From Nitrospira defluvii (lineage in GTDB: Bacteria; Nitrospirota; Nitrospiria; Nitrospirales; Nitrospiraceae), in the NCBI RefSeq assembly GCF_905220995.1, contig NZ_CAJNBJ010000020.1, positions 146,086-210,085 on the forward strand: 64,000 nt of DNA, read 5' to 3'. Below, one piece after another: positions 43,775 through 51,869 of this stretch (position 1 is its first letter; each line of letters starts with the position of its first letter). Both the position numbers and the translations under genes were made by a program. The notes below the pieces were generated by a model that saw nothing but the letters and a program-made list of their open reading frames with translations, was not told where the DNA came from and did not search any database.

Positions 43775-44812
43775 ATGCCGCTGACCCTGCTGGGAGAACA
43801 TCATCCGCTGGCCTCCGCCTCTGAACAGCTCAAGCTGCTCGCCGACACGCACGGCTATTCATCGTTTGAGACCCGACTCGATCAAGCCGGCCTCTTCCCG
43901 CTTCGAGCGACCGGGATGACGGTGTTTCAGATCAACGTGGGGAAGCTCTGCAACCAGACCTGCAAGCACTGTCATGTGGACGCAGGCCCGGATCGGACCG
44001 AACGCATGTCGCGAGAAACGGCAGAGCTGTGCATGCAGGCGCTCGCCACAACCGACATTCCCACGGTTGATCTCACGGGGGGCGCACCGGAACTGAATCC
44101 CAATTTCCGATGGTTGGTCGAACAAGCTCGCGGACTCGGCCGGCATGTGATGGATCGCTGTAATTTGTCCGTGCTCCTGATCCCTTCACAGGCAGACTTG
44201 GCCGCGTTTCTGGCGATGCATCGGGTTGAAATCATTGCTTCACTGCCATCCTATCGCGCCAGCCAGACCGATGCGCAGCGGGGCGACGGCATTTTCGAGA
44301 AGTCGATCGAGGCGCTACGCCTGTTGAACGGGTTGGGATACGGCCGCTCCGACAGCGGCCTGCTCTTGAATCTCGTGCACAATCCAGTCGGCGCCTTTCT
44401 CCCTCCCAAGCAGGAGGCGATCGAGGCGCAGTTTCGGAAAGAACTCCGGGTTCGCCATGGCGTCGAGTTCACCCATCTCTATACGATCACCAACATGCCG
44501 GTGAGCCGATATCTCGAGTTTCTCGTGGAGAGCGGCAATTACGAGCAGTATATGGAGCGGCTGGCCAACGCTTTCAATCCCACAGCGGCCGCTGGCGTGA
44601 TGTGCCGGTCGATGATTTCCATCGGGTGGGATGGCACTCTCTATGACTGCGACTTCAATCAGATGCTCGAACTGCCAGTGAGCCCGGGCGCGCCTGCCCA
44701 TATCCGCGACTTTGATCCGGTTCAACTGAATCAACGCCAGATCGTCATGCGCAACCACTGCTATGGCTGTACAGCCGGCTCAGGATCGTCCTGCGGCGGG
44801 GCGGTCGCCTGA
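43775..44812 (+). CDS. arsS: Arsenosugar biosynthesis radical SAM protein
   Basis: 345 residues. The radical SAM cluster motif is C59-x3-C63-x2-C66 in GKLCNQTCKHCHVDAG, followed by VDLTGGAPELNPNFRWLV. The C-terminal DUF3641 region has further cysteines (VMCRSMISIGWDGTLYDCDFNQM and HCYGCTAGSGSSCGGAV). This architecture is that of ArsS, which adds 5'-deoxyadenosine to dimethylarsenic in arsenosugar formation. The gene directly follows arsM-arsR and precedes a phosphate-type ABC operon, as in many arsenosugar loci. Confidence 0.9.
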   Translation: MPLTLLGEHHPLASASEQLKLLADTHGYSSFETRLDQAGLFPLRATGMTVFQINVGKLCNQTCKHCHVDAGPDRTERMSRETAELCMQALATTDIPTVDLTGGAPELNPNFRWLVEQARGLGRHVMDRCNLSVLLIPSQADLAAFLAMHRVEIIASLPSYRASQTDAQRGDGIFEKSIEALRLLNGLGYGRSDSGLLLNLVHNPVGAFLPPKQEAIEAQFRKELRVRHGVEFTHLYTITNMPVSRYLEFLVESGNYEQYMERLANAFNPTAAAGVMCRSMISIGWDGTLYDCDFNQMLELPVSPGAPAHIRDFDPVQLNQRQIVMRNHCYGCTAGSGSSCGGAVA

Positions 44813-44847
44813 ACTCAAGCCCATGGCCAATATATTGAGGTATCTAC

Positions 44848-45714
44848 ATGACTGAATACTCGGGTTTGTTTCCGCCAAAGAAATACGGGACTCTGGTGAC
44901 TCTCGCATTGGTGGGGCTCTTGAGCGTCCTGGCATCAGCCGAAGCGCAGGCCGCTGGAGCAGATCCACTGACCGGGAAGCTGGTGGTCACCGGCGCGAGC
45001 ACCCTGGCCCCCCTTGTCGCCGAAATCGGCAAGCGGTTCGAAAGTCTTCATCCCACCGTGCGCATCGATGTGCAGACCGGCGGTTCGTCACGTGGCATCG
45101 CCGACGCCCGCCAAGGCCTCGCCGACATCGGCTTGGTCTCGAGGGCGTTGAAGGAGGATGAGCAGGATCTGTCCGCCTTCCCCATTGCCCGCGACGGGGT
45201 CTGCATCATTCTCCATCAAGACAACCCGGTGCGGGTTCTCACCGATGACCAGATTATCGCGATTTATACCGGTAAGGTCACCAACTGGAAAGAGGTCGGT
45301 GGAATCGATGCGCCGATCACCGTCGTCAATAAAGCGGAGGGCCGGTCTACGCTAGAAGTATTTCTTCGGTACTTCAGGCTGAAGAATACGGATGTGAAAG
45401 CCCACGTGGTGATCGGAGACAACGAGCAAGGCGTGAAGACCGTGGCCGGGAATCGCCATGCGATCGGGTACGTGTCCGTCGGAACGGCTGAATATGACGC
45501 CGCCCACCGGGTTCCCATTCAACTGCTTTCGATCGGAGGCGTGGCCGCCTCGACCGAGAATGTACGGAGAGGACTTTTTCCACTCTCGCGGCCCCTGCAT
45601 CTCGTGACGCGTGCGGCGCCCTCAGTCCTCGCTAAAGCATTTATTGAATATGCACAAGCAAAGGCGGTCTATGACCTCATCAGGCAGCAATACTTTGTCC
45701 CGCTGGCCGACTGA
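44848..45714 (+). CDS. PstS-like phosphate ABC substrate-binding protein
   Basis: 288 residues with a signal peptide ending near AQAAG. The Pst-type lobe is LVVTGASTLAPLVAEIGKRF, then VDVQTGGSSRGIADARQGLA and DIGLVSRAL. It resembles the PstS group lacking the long E. coli-type domain. It starts the pstSCAB unit right after arsS. The linkage suggests that arsenate taken up by a phosphate system, or its competition with phosphate, matters here. The ligand cannot be fixed from sequence. Confidence 0.87.
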   Translation: MTEYSGLFPPKKYGTLVTLALVGLLSVLASAEAQAAGADPLTGKLVVTGASTLAPLVAEIGKRFESLHPTVRIDVQTGGSSRGIADARQGLADIGLVSRALKEDEQDLSAFPIARDGVCIILHQDNPVRVLTDDQIIAIYTGKVTNWKEVGGIDAPITVVNKAEGRSTLEVFLRYFRLKNTDVKAHVVIGDNEQGVKTVAGNRHAIGYVSVGTAEYDAAHRVPIQLLSIGGVAASTENVRRGLFPLSRPLHLVTRAAPSVLAKAFIEYAQAKAVYDLIRQQYFVPLAD

Positions 45715-46549
45715 TCGGCTCCTGCTTTGGCTGCTGCGTGGCACCGCCACGCTCGCGGGCGCAATCGTGCTGCTGATCGTGGGATTTCTTGTCGTGGAAG
45801 CCATTCCGGTCTTACGGCACGTGGGCATCGCACGGTTTGTGACCGATCCATCCTGGCATCCTGCCGAAGGATTGTACAATCTCACGCCGATGCTGTGGGG
45901 GACCCTGTTCGCGATGGTCGGCTCCGTCTTGATCGCGACGCCACTGGGGATCTTCTCCGCGGTCTTCTGCCACTACTACGCGCCCCTTGCCGTGGCGCGC
46001 CCTTACCGGAAGCTGATCGAACTACTCGCGGGCATTCCATCCGTGGTCTATGGATTCTGGGGCCTGGTGGTGCTCGTCCCGTTGATCGGATCGATCCATC
46101 CGCCTGGGCCGAGCCTGTTGGCCGGAATCGTCATCCTCGCGATGATGATTCTCCCCACCATCGCGTTAATGGCTGATGCCAGCCTCGCCAATGTGCCCCC
46201 ACAATACGTGCGTGGCGCGGCCGCCCTGGGATTATCGCGCTGGGCCACCATTCGAGGGGTCGTATTTCCGGCGGCCCAATCAGGGTTGTTTACCGGTGCG
46301 ATTCTTGAGACCGGCCGTGCCATCGGAGAGACGATGGCGATTCTGATGGTCTGCGGGAACGTGGTCCAAACACCGCACAGTTTGTTCGATCCGATGCGGA
46401 CGCTGACCGCCAACATCGCGCTTGAGATGGCCTATGCCTTCGGGGACCATCGCGCCGCATTGTTCGTCAGCGGCTTGGTCTTGATGGGGATGATTGTGGC
46501 GCTGGTCGCCGCGGCAGACTGGATTAGCCACGGAAGAATCTATGGATAA
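45671..46549 (+). CDS. pstC: Phosphate ABC transporter permease PstC
   Basis: 292 residues from the ATG at 45671, which overlaps the pstS end by 44 bases. Six hydrophobic helices are expected. The permease EAA-type motif is RGAAALGLSRWATIRGVVFP; the family block ELLAGIPSVVYGFWGLVVLVP is also present. It forms the channel with the PstA gene. The end of the gene overlaps pstA by 8 bases. Confidence 0.9.
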   Translation: MTSSGSNTLSRWPTDRLLLWLLRGTATLAGAIVLLIVGFLVVEAIPVLRHVGIARFVTDPSWHPAEGLYNLTPMLWGTLFAMVGSVLIATPLGIFSAVFCHYYAPLAVARPYRKLIELLAGIPSVVYGFWGLVVLVPLIGSIHPPGPSLLAGIVILAMMILPTIALMADASLANVPPQYVRGAAALGLSRWATIRGVVFPAAQSGLFTGAILETGRAIGETMAILMVCGNVVQTPHSLFDPMRTLTANIALEMAYAFGDHRAALFVSGLVLMGMIVALVAAADWISHGRIYG

Positions 46550-47405
46550 AGCACTGGAACGACATCGTGAGGGACGGGAATGGCTTGCCGCGACCTTGGT
46601 GTGGAGCGCGGCGGTGCTCGTGACCGCGATCTTCTGCTGGTTCGTGGGGGACATTCTCTGGCACGGCCTCAGTCACCTGTCATGGGCGTTTCTGACAACC
46701 CCCCCTCGAAACGCCGGACGCGAAGGCGGGATCGGCCCCATTCTCATCTCAACCGCGTTGATCTTGGGTGTCTGTCTTGGCGTGGCCCTTCCCATCGGCG
46801 TCGGAACCGCAGTATTGCTGGCTGAGTTCACTCCGGATGGCAGCCTATTCGGGCGTCTGACCCGCCGCAGTCTTGATGTGCTGGCGGGCGTCCCGTCGAT
46901 TGTCTTCGGGCTCTTCGGCAACGCCTTCTTTTGCAAGACGCTGGGCTTAGGATTCTCGATTTTGTCCGGTGGTCTGACCCTGGCCTGCATGGTGCTGCCG
47001 ATTCTCATCCGTTCGACAGAGGAAGGGTTCCGCGCCGTGCCGAGCGGGTACCGGCTCTCCGCCGCCGCCTTAGGGCTCTCGCGGACCACGACGCTGGTGC
47101 ATCTCTTGTTGCCGACGGCCGTACCGGGACTCTTGGTCGGTCTGGTGCTGGGGGTAGGTCGGGCCATGGCGGAAACGGCCGCGCTCATCTTCACGAGCGG
47201 CTATGTCGATCGCCTGCCGGAGTCGCTGCTCGATTCAGGCCGAGCGCTGTCCATCCACATCTTCGACCTCTCGATGAATGTCTCCGGGGGAGACGCCCAC
47301 GCCTATGCTTCGGCGCTGGTGTTGGTTGTCTTGCTGCTGACGATCAATGGAACGGCGTCGTGGCTGGCCGAGCACTGGCTGCATCGGAGGATCGTCACGA
47401 TATGA
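46542..47405 (+). CDS. pstA: Phosphate ABC transporter permease PstA
   Basis: 287 residues. The block DVLAGVPSIVFGLFGNAFFC and the EAA loop LSAAALGLSRTTTLVHLLLP mark a PstA-type permease with about six helices. It starts within pstC and ends with TGA overlapping the pstB ATG (ATGA). The long upstream in-frame part of the reading frame is the shadow over pstC. Confidence 0.9.
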   Translation: MDKALERHREGREWLAATLVWSAAVLVTAIFCWFVGDILWHGLSHLSWAFLTTPPRNAGREGGIGPILISTALILGVCLGVALPIGVGTAVLLAEFTPDGSLFGRLTRRSLDVLAGVPSIVFGLFGNAFFCKTLGLGFSILSGGLTLACMVLPILIRSTEEGFRAVPSGYRLSAAALGLSRTTTLVHLLLPTAVPGLLVGLVLGVGRAMAETAALIFTSGYVDRLPESLLDSGRALSIHIFDLSMNVSGGDAHAYASALVLVVLLLTINGTASWLAEHWLHRRIVTI

Positions 47406-48241
47406 AGTTCTCTACGTCTACGCCTGGTACACAGCCGTGGTTTTCGCTGGAAGAACGGCCGGTCTGTTGCGTGCCCAAGCCCTTCATCGAAGTCGAGCAG
47501 CTCAGCCTGCACTATGGTCAGAAGCCGGCGTTTCGCGACGTGACACTCGCAATCAACCAAGGCTGCATCACGGCGCTTATCGGGCCGTCGGGTTGTGGCA
47601 AGACCAGTTTCCTCTCCTCGCTGAATCGCCTGACCGATCTCATCCCTGGGTGCCGGCTGTCGGGGCGCATCCGTCTCGGCGGACTTGACGTGATGGCGCC
47701 GCAGACCGATGTAATCCGCTTGCGCCGCCGCGTCGGCATGATTTTCCAGAAACCAAATCCGTTCCCTCTCTCGATTCGGAAGAACCTGGAGTTTCCCCTG
47801 CGCGAGCACGGGCTCAGAGATCGGGACCGGCTTGCCAACACTATCGAGACGGGATTACGGGATGTGGGGCTGTGGGACGAGGTCAAGGACCGCTTGGATT
47901 CGCCGGCCTTGGCGCTATCAGGTGGTCAACAGCAGCGATTGTGCATGGCCCGTGCGCTGGTGCTCTTGCCTGACGTTCTCCTGATGGATGAGCCCTGCAG
48001 TGCACTCGATCCACTTTCCAGTGGCGTCATCGAAGATCTGATCGTCGGACTAAGGGGACACTACACGGTGCTGATCGTGACCCATAATCTTTCGCAGGCC
48101 CGTCGCATCGCGGATTACACCGCCCTGTTCTGGGTTCAACATGGATCGGGGCAACTGATTGAGGCAGGGCCGGCAAAGCAGATTTTTGAGGAGCCCCATG
48201 ACCCCCTGACCGCTGCCTATGTGAGTGGGATGCGAGGATAG
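47402..48241 (+). CDS. pstB: Phosphate ABC transporter ATP-binding protein PstB
   Basis: 279 residues. Walker A GPSGCGKTSFLSSLNRLTDL, the PstB-typical Q-loop GMIFQKPNPFPLSIRKNLEF, the ABC signature ALSGGQQQRLCMARAL and Walker B LLMDEPCSALDP are all intact, with the switch histidine in VTHNLSQA. It supplies energy for the PstC/PstA pair. An unusual feature is the ~30-residue N-terminal extension with a CC pair (RPVCCVPK). The stop slightly overlaps the regulator reading frame. Confidence 0.92.
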   Translation: MKFSTSTPGTQPWFSLEERPVCCVPKPFIEVEQLSLHYGQKPAFRDVTLAINQGCITALIGPSGCGKTSFLSSLNRLTDLIPGCRLSGRIRLGGLDVMAPQTDVIRLRRRVGMIFQKPNPFPLSIRKNLEFPLREHGLRDRDRLANTIETGLRDVGLWDEVKDRLDSPALALSGGQQQRLCMARALVLLPDVLLMDEPCSALDPLSSGVIEDLIVGLRGHYTVLIVTHNLSQARRIADYTALFWVQHGSGQLIEAGPAKQIFEEPHDPLTAAYVSGMRG

Positions 48242-48269
48242 TCGTGTGCCACCGGTTGAGTCACGCTCT

Positions 48270-49040
48270 ATGAAGACAGGACATAGTATGGACGCGAAGA
48301 AGAACAAGGCGAGGCCGCTCTGCAGGCTGATTCCTTCGAAGCCCTCCACGGAGTCGAGCGGCCTACAGAGCATGAAACAGGGCCAGCCATCTGGCAATCG
48401 TGAGCCCGATCGTGCACTTGAACAATGGCCGGTGATCTCAATTGTCGGACATCAAGCCGGTCCCCGTATCTCCTCCAACCAGCTTCCCACTGGATCTCGC
48501 GTCTTCATGCTCCCTGTATGGGTCGCCGCCCACGAAGATCAGCCTGATGTCGTTTATGGGCGAGGGGACTCAGTGCAAATGGATTCCGTTTCAGCTTCTG
48601 CCCAAGGTGGTGCCAAAACCACAGTGAGCTCTGTGGAAAGTCTAAATGGGTCTCGTTCAGAACGGTCTCGATATGTCTATGGGGCGCTCATGATGGATAT
48701 ATCTCGACACGAAGTCCTGGTCAACGGTCGGGAAGTCGGGCTGACCCGAAAAGAGTTCGATCTGTTGGAATGCCTTCTCAAGCATCCAGGACATGTGCGC
48801 TCACGAGACGTTCTGCTGAACGTTGTGTGGGGCTACGACTACTATGGGACGACCCGTACAGTAGACGTCCATATCCGGCGACTCAAACGGAAGCTTCCTT
48901 TGCTCGATCGAGCGATCCTGTGTGTGAGAGGTCTGGGATATAAGCTTAAAGACACGAGAGACGAGGAGGCTGGTATTCCTGGTGAGCGGCATCCAGGTAG
49001 AGGACTAGCGAATGGTCCTACTGGTGGACTGAGCGGGTAG
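48270..49040 (+). CDS. PhoB/OmpR-type winged-helix regulator without a receiver domain
   Basis: About 256 residues. The C-terminal Trans_reg_C domain is complete: GREVGLTRKEFDLLECLLKH, GHVRSRDVLLNVVWG and RTVDVHIRRLKRKL with the RGLGYKL end. The N-terminal ~130 residues are not a receiver: no conserved Asp/Lys pattern and low complexity (SSNQLPTGSR, VSASAQGG). So DNA binding seems to be kept but phosphorylation control lost or replaced. The start is uncertain (48270 or 48288); I prefer 48270. It follows pstB on the same strand and a Pho box lies 114 bases downstream of its stop. Confidence 0.72.
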   Translation: MKTGHSMDAKKNKARPLCRLIPSKPSTESSGLQSMKQGQPSGNREPDRALEQWPVISIVGHQAGPRISSNQLPTGSRVFMLPVWVAAHEDQPDVVYGRGDSVQMDSVSASAQGGAKTTVSSVESLNGSRSERSRYVYGALMMDISRHEVLVNGREVGLTRKEFDLLECLLKHPGHVRSRDVLLNVVWGYDYYGTTRTVDVHIRRLKRKLPLLDRAILCVRGLGYKLKDTRDEEAGIPGERHPGRGLANGPTGGLSG

Positions 49041-49250
49041 CCCCTCGTGGACATCGAACCCCTCAATCGGTGTAATCATGATCGAGCATCGGGGTGCATG
49101 AGCGGCACCGTGAGCTGGCGATCGTGCGGCAGCTCACTTGTCACAGCGTCCATTTGTCATGAAGTGTTCATAAACCTGTAACAGTCACATAACTCTTCTG
49201 CAATCGTTTCTCATGAGAGTCATAGGTGATGGCGGTCGCGAACCGCATTG
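49041..49250. other. Intergenic region before the second PstS-like gene
   Basis: Apart from the Pho box at 49154-49193 the region has nothing I can assign. No terminator with a T tract is obvious after the regulator gene. Confidence 0.4.
49154..49193 (+). promoter_or_regulatory. Pho box with four 7-bp repeats
   Basis: TTGTCAT-GAAG-TGTTCAT-AAAC-CTGTAAC-AGTC-ACATAAC: four 7-bp units spaced by 4 bases, so each unit starts 11 bases after the last, as in PhoB sites (CTGTCAT repeats). The first three units match well, the fourth less. It sits ~75 bases before the second PstS-like gene. Confidence 0.8.
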
Positions 49251-49265
49251 ATGGAGAACTCAAGC

Positions 49266-50360
49266 ATGTTGCCAATTCGTAGCATAGGCGTTCTGGGACT
49301 GGCTCTGCTGTCTGCACTTCAGCTGGTCTCTGTTGTGGCGTTGGTTGAGCGATCGGAAGCTGAACATAGCGGTCCTCTTGTCATGAACACAGTCGATTCG
49401 GCCTTGGCACACTATCGCCCGCAGACGCACGTGTCCGGCAGGTTTAGGATTCAGGGTTCTGAGGCGATGTATCCCCTGTTGACCCGCCTCAGCCTGGAGT
49501 TCCAACGCCGACAACCGAACGTCGTCATTGATGTGCGAGGCGGCGGGTCCGGCAAGGCCATTGCCGAATTCCTACAGCCGCCGCTCAACAAGGTTGGTAA
49601 GGTGATGTGGCCGGAAGACCGCGCCGTGAGTTTTAAAATGGTTGCCTCCTCCCGGGAGCTCTTTGATAACGAAGTCAGCGAATTTGTCGCGCAACATGGA
49701 CATGAACCGACAGTCGTGCCGGTAGCGGTCGACGCCGTGGCGCTGTACGTCCATAAGGATAATCCGTTAGCGGGGCTCACTATCGACCAAGCCGATGCCA
49801 TCTTTTCGACGACCCGCAACCGTGGTTACTCAGCAGCCATCACCCGGTGGGGACAATTGGGAGTGGATAACGAATGGGAACAGGCTCCAATCCAGCTCTA
49901 TGGGCGCGACCGCAAATCCGGGACGCGAGCCTTTTTCCAGGAACATGTTCTCGCCGGCGGCGAGTTCAGGGTTGGATCGCATGACAATCCTGGAGCAGCC
50001 TCAGTCATTCTCGATGTGAGCCGTGATGTCTTCGGCATCGGCTATAGCGGACTGGGTCTTCACGCCTCTTTCGTGAGGGTCGTGCCCCTTGCCGAGGCGC
50101 CCGGAATGCCGTTCGTGACGCCCTTATCAACAACGGTGGCCGATCAGACATATCCCCTTCGACGGGTCTTGTATCTCTATGCAGACATGTCGCCACACTC
50201 GCCCGTACCCGCTGCCGTGCAAGAGTTTCTGGCATTCATCATGAGCTATGAAGGACAGGAGGCTGTGGTGAAGGCTGGTTTTTTCCCCTTGCCTCCCGAT
50301 CGGACGACAAAGAGTCCCCTAGCGTCGGAGCTCTCCCGGGCTGCAACGATGGTTCGCTAG
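49266..50360 (+). CDS. Second PstS-like phosphate-binding protein, Pho-box controlled
   Basis: 364 residues from the ATG at 49266, which has GGAG nine bases earlier; an ATG at 49251 is an alternative. Signal peptide: GVLGLALLSALQLVSVVALV. The ligand site pattern is FRIQGSEAMYPLLTRLSLEF, VDVRGGGSGKAI, then GRDRKSGTRAFFQEHV, as in PstS. A Pho box lies upstream, so it should be phosphate-starvation induced. It may be an alternative receptor for the PstCAB permease at 45671-48241. Confidence 0.88.
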   Translation: MLPIRSIGVLGLALLSALQLVSVVALVERSEAEHSGPLVMNTVDSALAHYRPQTHVSGRFRIQGSEAMYPLLTRLSLEFQRRQPNVVIDVRGGGSGKAIAEFLQPPLNKVGKVMWPEDRAVSFKMVASSRELFDNEVSEFVAQHGHEPTVVPVAVDAVALYVHKDNPLAGLTIDQADAIFSTTRNRGYSAAITRWGQLGVDNEWEQAPIQLYGRDRKSGTRAFFQEHVLAGGEFRVGSHDNPGAASVILDVSRDVFGIGYSGLGLHASFVRVVPLAEAPGMPFVTPLSTTVADQTYPLRRVLYLYADMSPHSPVPAAVQEFLAFIMSYEGQEAVVKAGFFPLPPDRTTKSPLASELSRAATMVR

Positions 50361-50572
50361 CAGTGATTGATCGATCCTGGGAAGAGACTATTGTGCGGGA
50401 ACTTTCCTCTACCGCTGCTTCTTAGTCTTCGCTTTTCGGGTTTGAGGCACAGATGTTTCAGATGTGCCTCGAGCATACGTATCTTCCCGTTCTTTCCATC
50501 GAGGCAAGCCCCCAGTCCTAAATTGGAGCTGCTAAGCTCTCGATCTTGTCGTTTTTGCGTTGAGACATTGCC
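50361..50572 (+). other. Intergenic stretch, degraded
   Basis: No gene or control site is recognised. It probably holds the lost N-terminal coding part of the pseudogene that follows. Confidence 0.4.
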
Positions 50573-50575
50573 TGA

Positions 50576-51146
50576 CCATATTCGAACGGCTGGCGTCCGT
50601 CGATCACGACGTTCAATATGATCGTGCTCCCGACCAGTACAGGGGCCGGAACGGAGAGCCCCCCAGACGGGTTTGCCCCGCTCGGACGTCTCCCTACTTC
50701 ACGATTCGGCTCACGCATGTGGGCGGAGGGCCTTTTGGCTCGCAAGAATCTCGCCCCCTTTCGCATCAGCGCCGGCGTGTTTTATTCATACCATTTACCG
50801 GGGAGTCAGTCCGGAGAGACCACCTATCCGAGCGACATCATCAACACCCGTCTGATCATCGAGCATATTCTCGATGAGAAGCGAGGCTTTGGGTATAACC
50901 TCGAACTCGTCGGCTTCCATGGGCTGACGTGGCGCGCAGATGGTCATCAGGTCACGACCGGAGGGAGGAATGGATTTAATACGTTCGGTGGCCAACCAAC
51001 CCTTCAGTATCGCTTAGGCGATCACTGGGTCGGTGCTGCGGGGGGTGCTGTTTACCGTTGCCGGACAGAATACTCAGGAAGCGATCTTTCCCAACTTCTC
51101 CATCTATTACTATTGGGGGAAAAATGGAACAGTGATTATGCGATAG
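50576..51146 (+). pseudogene. Remnant of an outer-membrane beta-barrel gene, frameshifted
   Basis: The frame begins abruptly after a TGA at 50573-50575 with YSNGWRPSITTFNMIVLPTS, then alternates short strands (RISAGVFYSYHLPG, FGYNLELVGFHGLTW, PTLQYRLGDHWVGAAG). At a six-G run (51040-51045) the frame must lose one base to continue VLFTVAGQNTQEAIFPNFSI and YYYWGKNGTVIMR, ending at TAG 51144-51146. The strand pattern suggests a transporter-type barrel (possibly the PF13557-like group), but the N-terminus is missing. A one-base error would explain the second part; the missing start would remain. Confidence 0.65.
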
Positions 51147-51869
51147 GGTTATGAGAACGTGCCGACGTTTATCCCCATTCTCTTCTTAAAGCTGTGTATC
51201 CACCTCGACCAGCCGGTACGCTTCAGCGGCAGTTATATATAAGTGCCGCTGTGAGAGGTGGCTCCGGTTGGTTGGACAGCCGATTCCCTTTCTTAAGTGG
51301 CGCCTCGCGGGTTGCTGACTACGCGGCCGTGAGCCCTGTCGTCAGATGGTCAGAGGACACCTGGTCGGGCGTCTGGCCGTCAAGCGCCTGATGCGGCCTG
51401 GTCTGGTTGTAGAACGTCAGGTAGCGCGCCAAGCCCTGGTGCGCGGCGCCGACAGTCTCATAGGCGTGCAGATAGACTTCCTCGTATTTGATGCTCTTCC
51501 AGAGTCGTTCCACGAACACGTTGTCCCGCCAACACCCTTTCCCGTCCATGCTGATCTGGATGCCGTGATGCGTCAGGAGCCCCGTGAACTCCTGGCTGGT
51601 AAACTGGCATCCTTGGTCGGTATTGAAGATCTCCGGTGTGCCAGAGTGGGCCAGGGCGTCCCGAACGGCCTCCAGGCAGAAATCGGTCGTGAGCGTGTTG
51701 GAGAGCCGCCACGCCAACACCCGGCGACTGGCCCAGTCGAGCACGGCGAACAGATACACGAAGCCCCGCGCCATCGGAAGTGGAGTGAGAGACCGGGCGT
51801 AGTCGAACTATCTCCCAGCCTCTCCTCCCCGAACCGGACTTGCACCTCTCAGCGCATCCGGCTCTCCAT

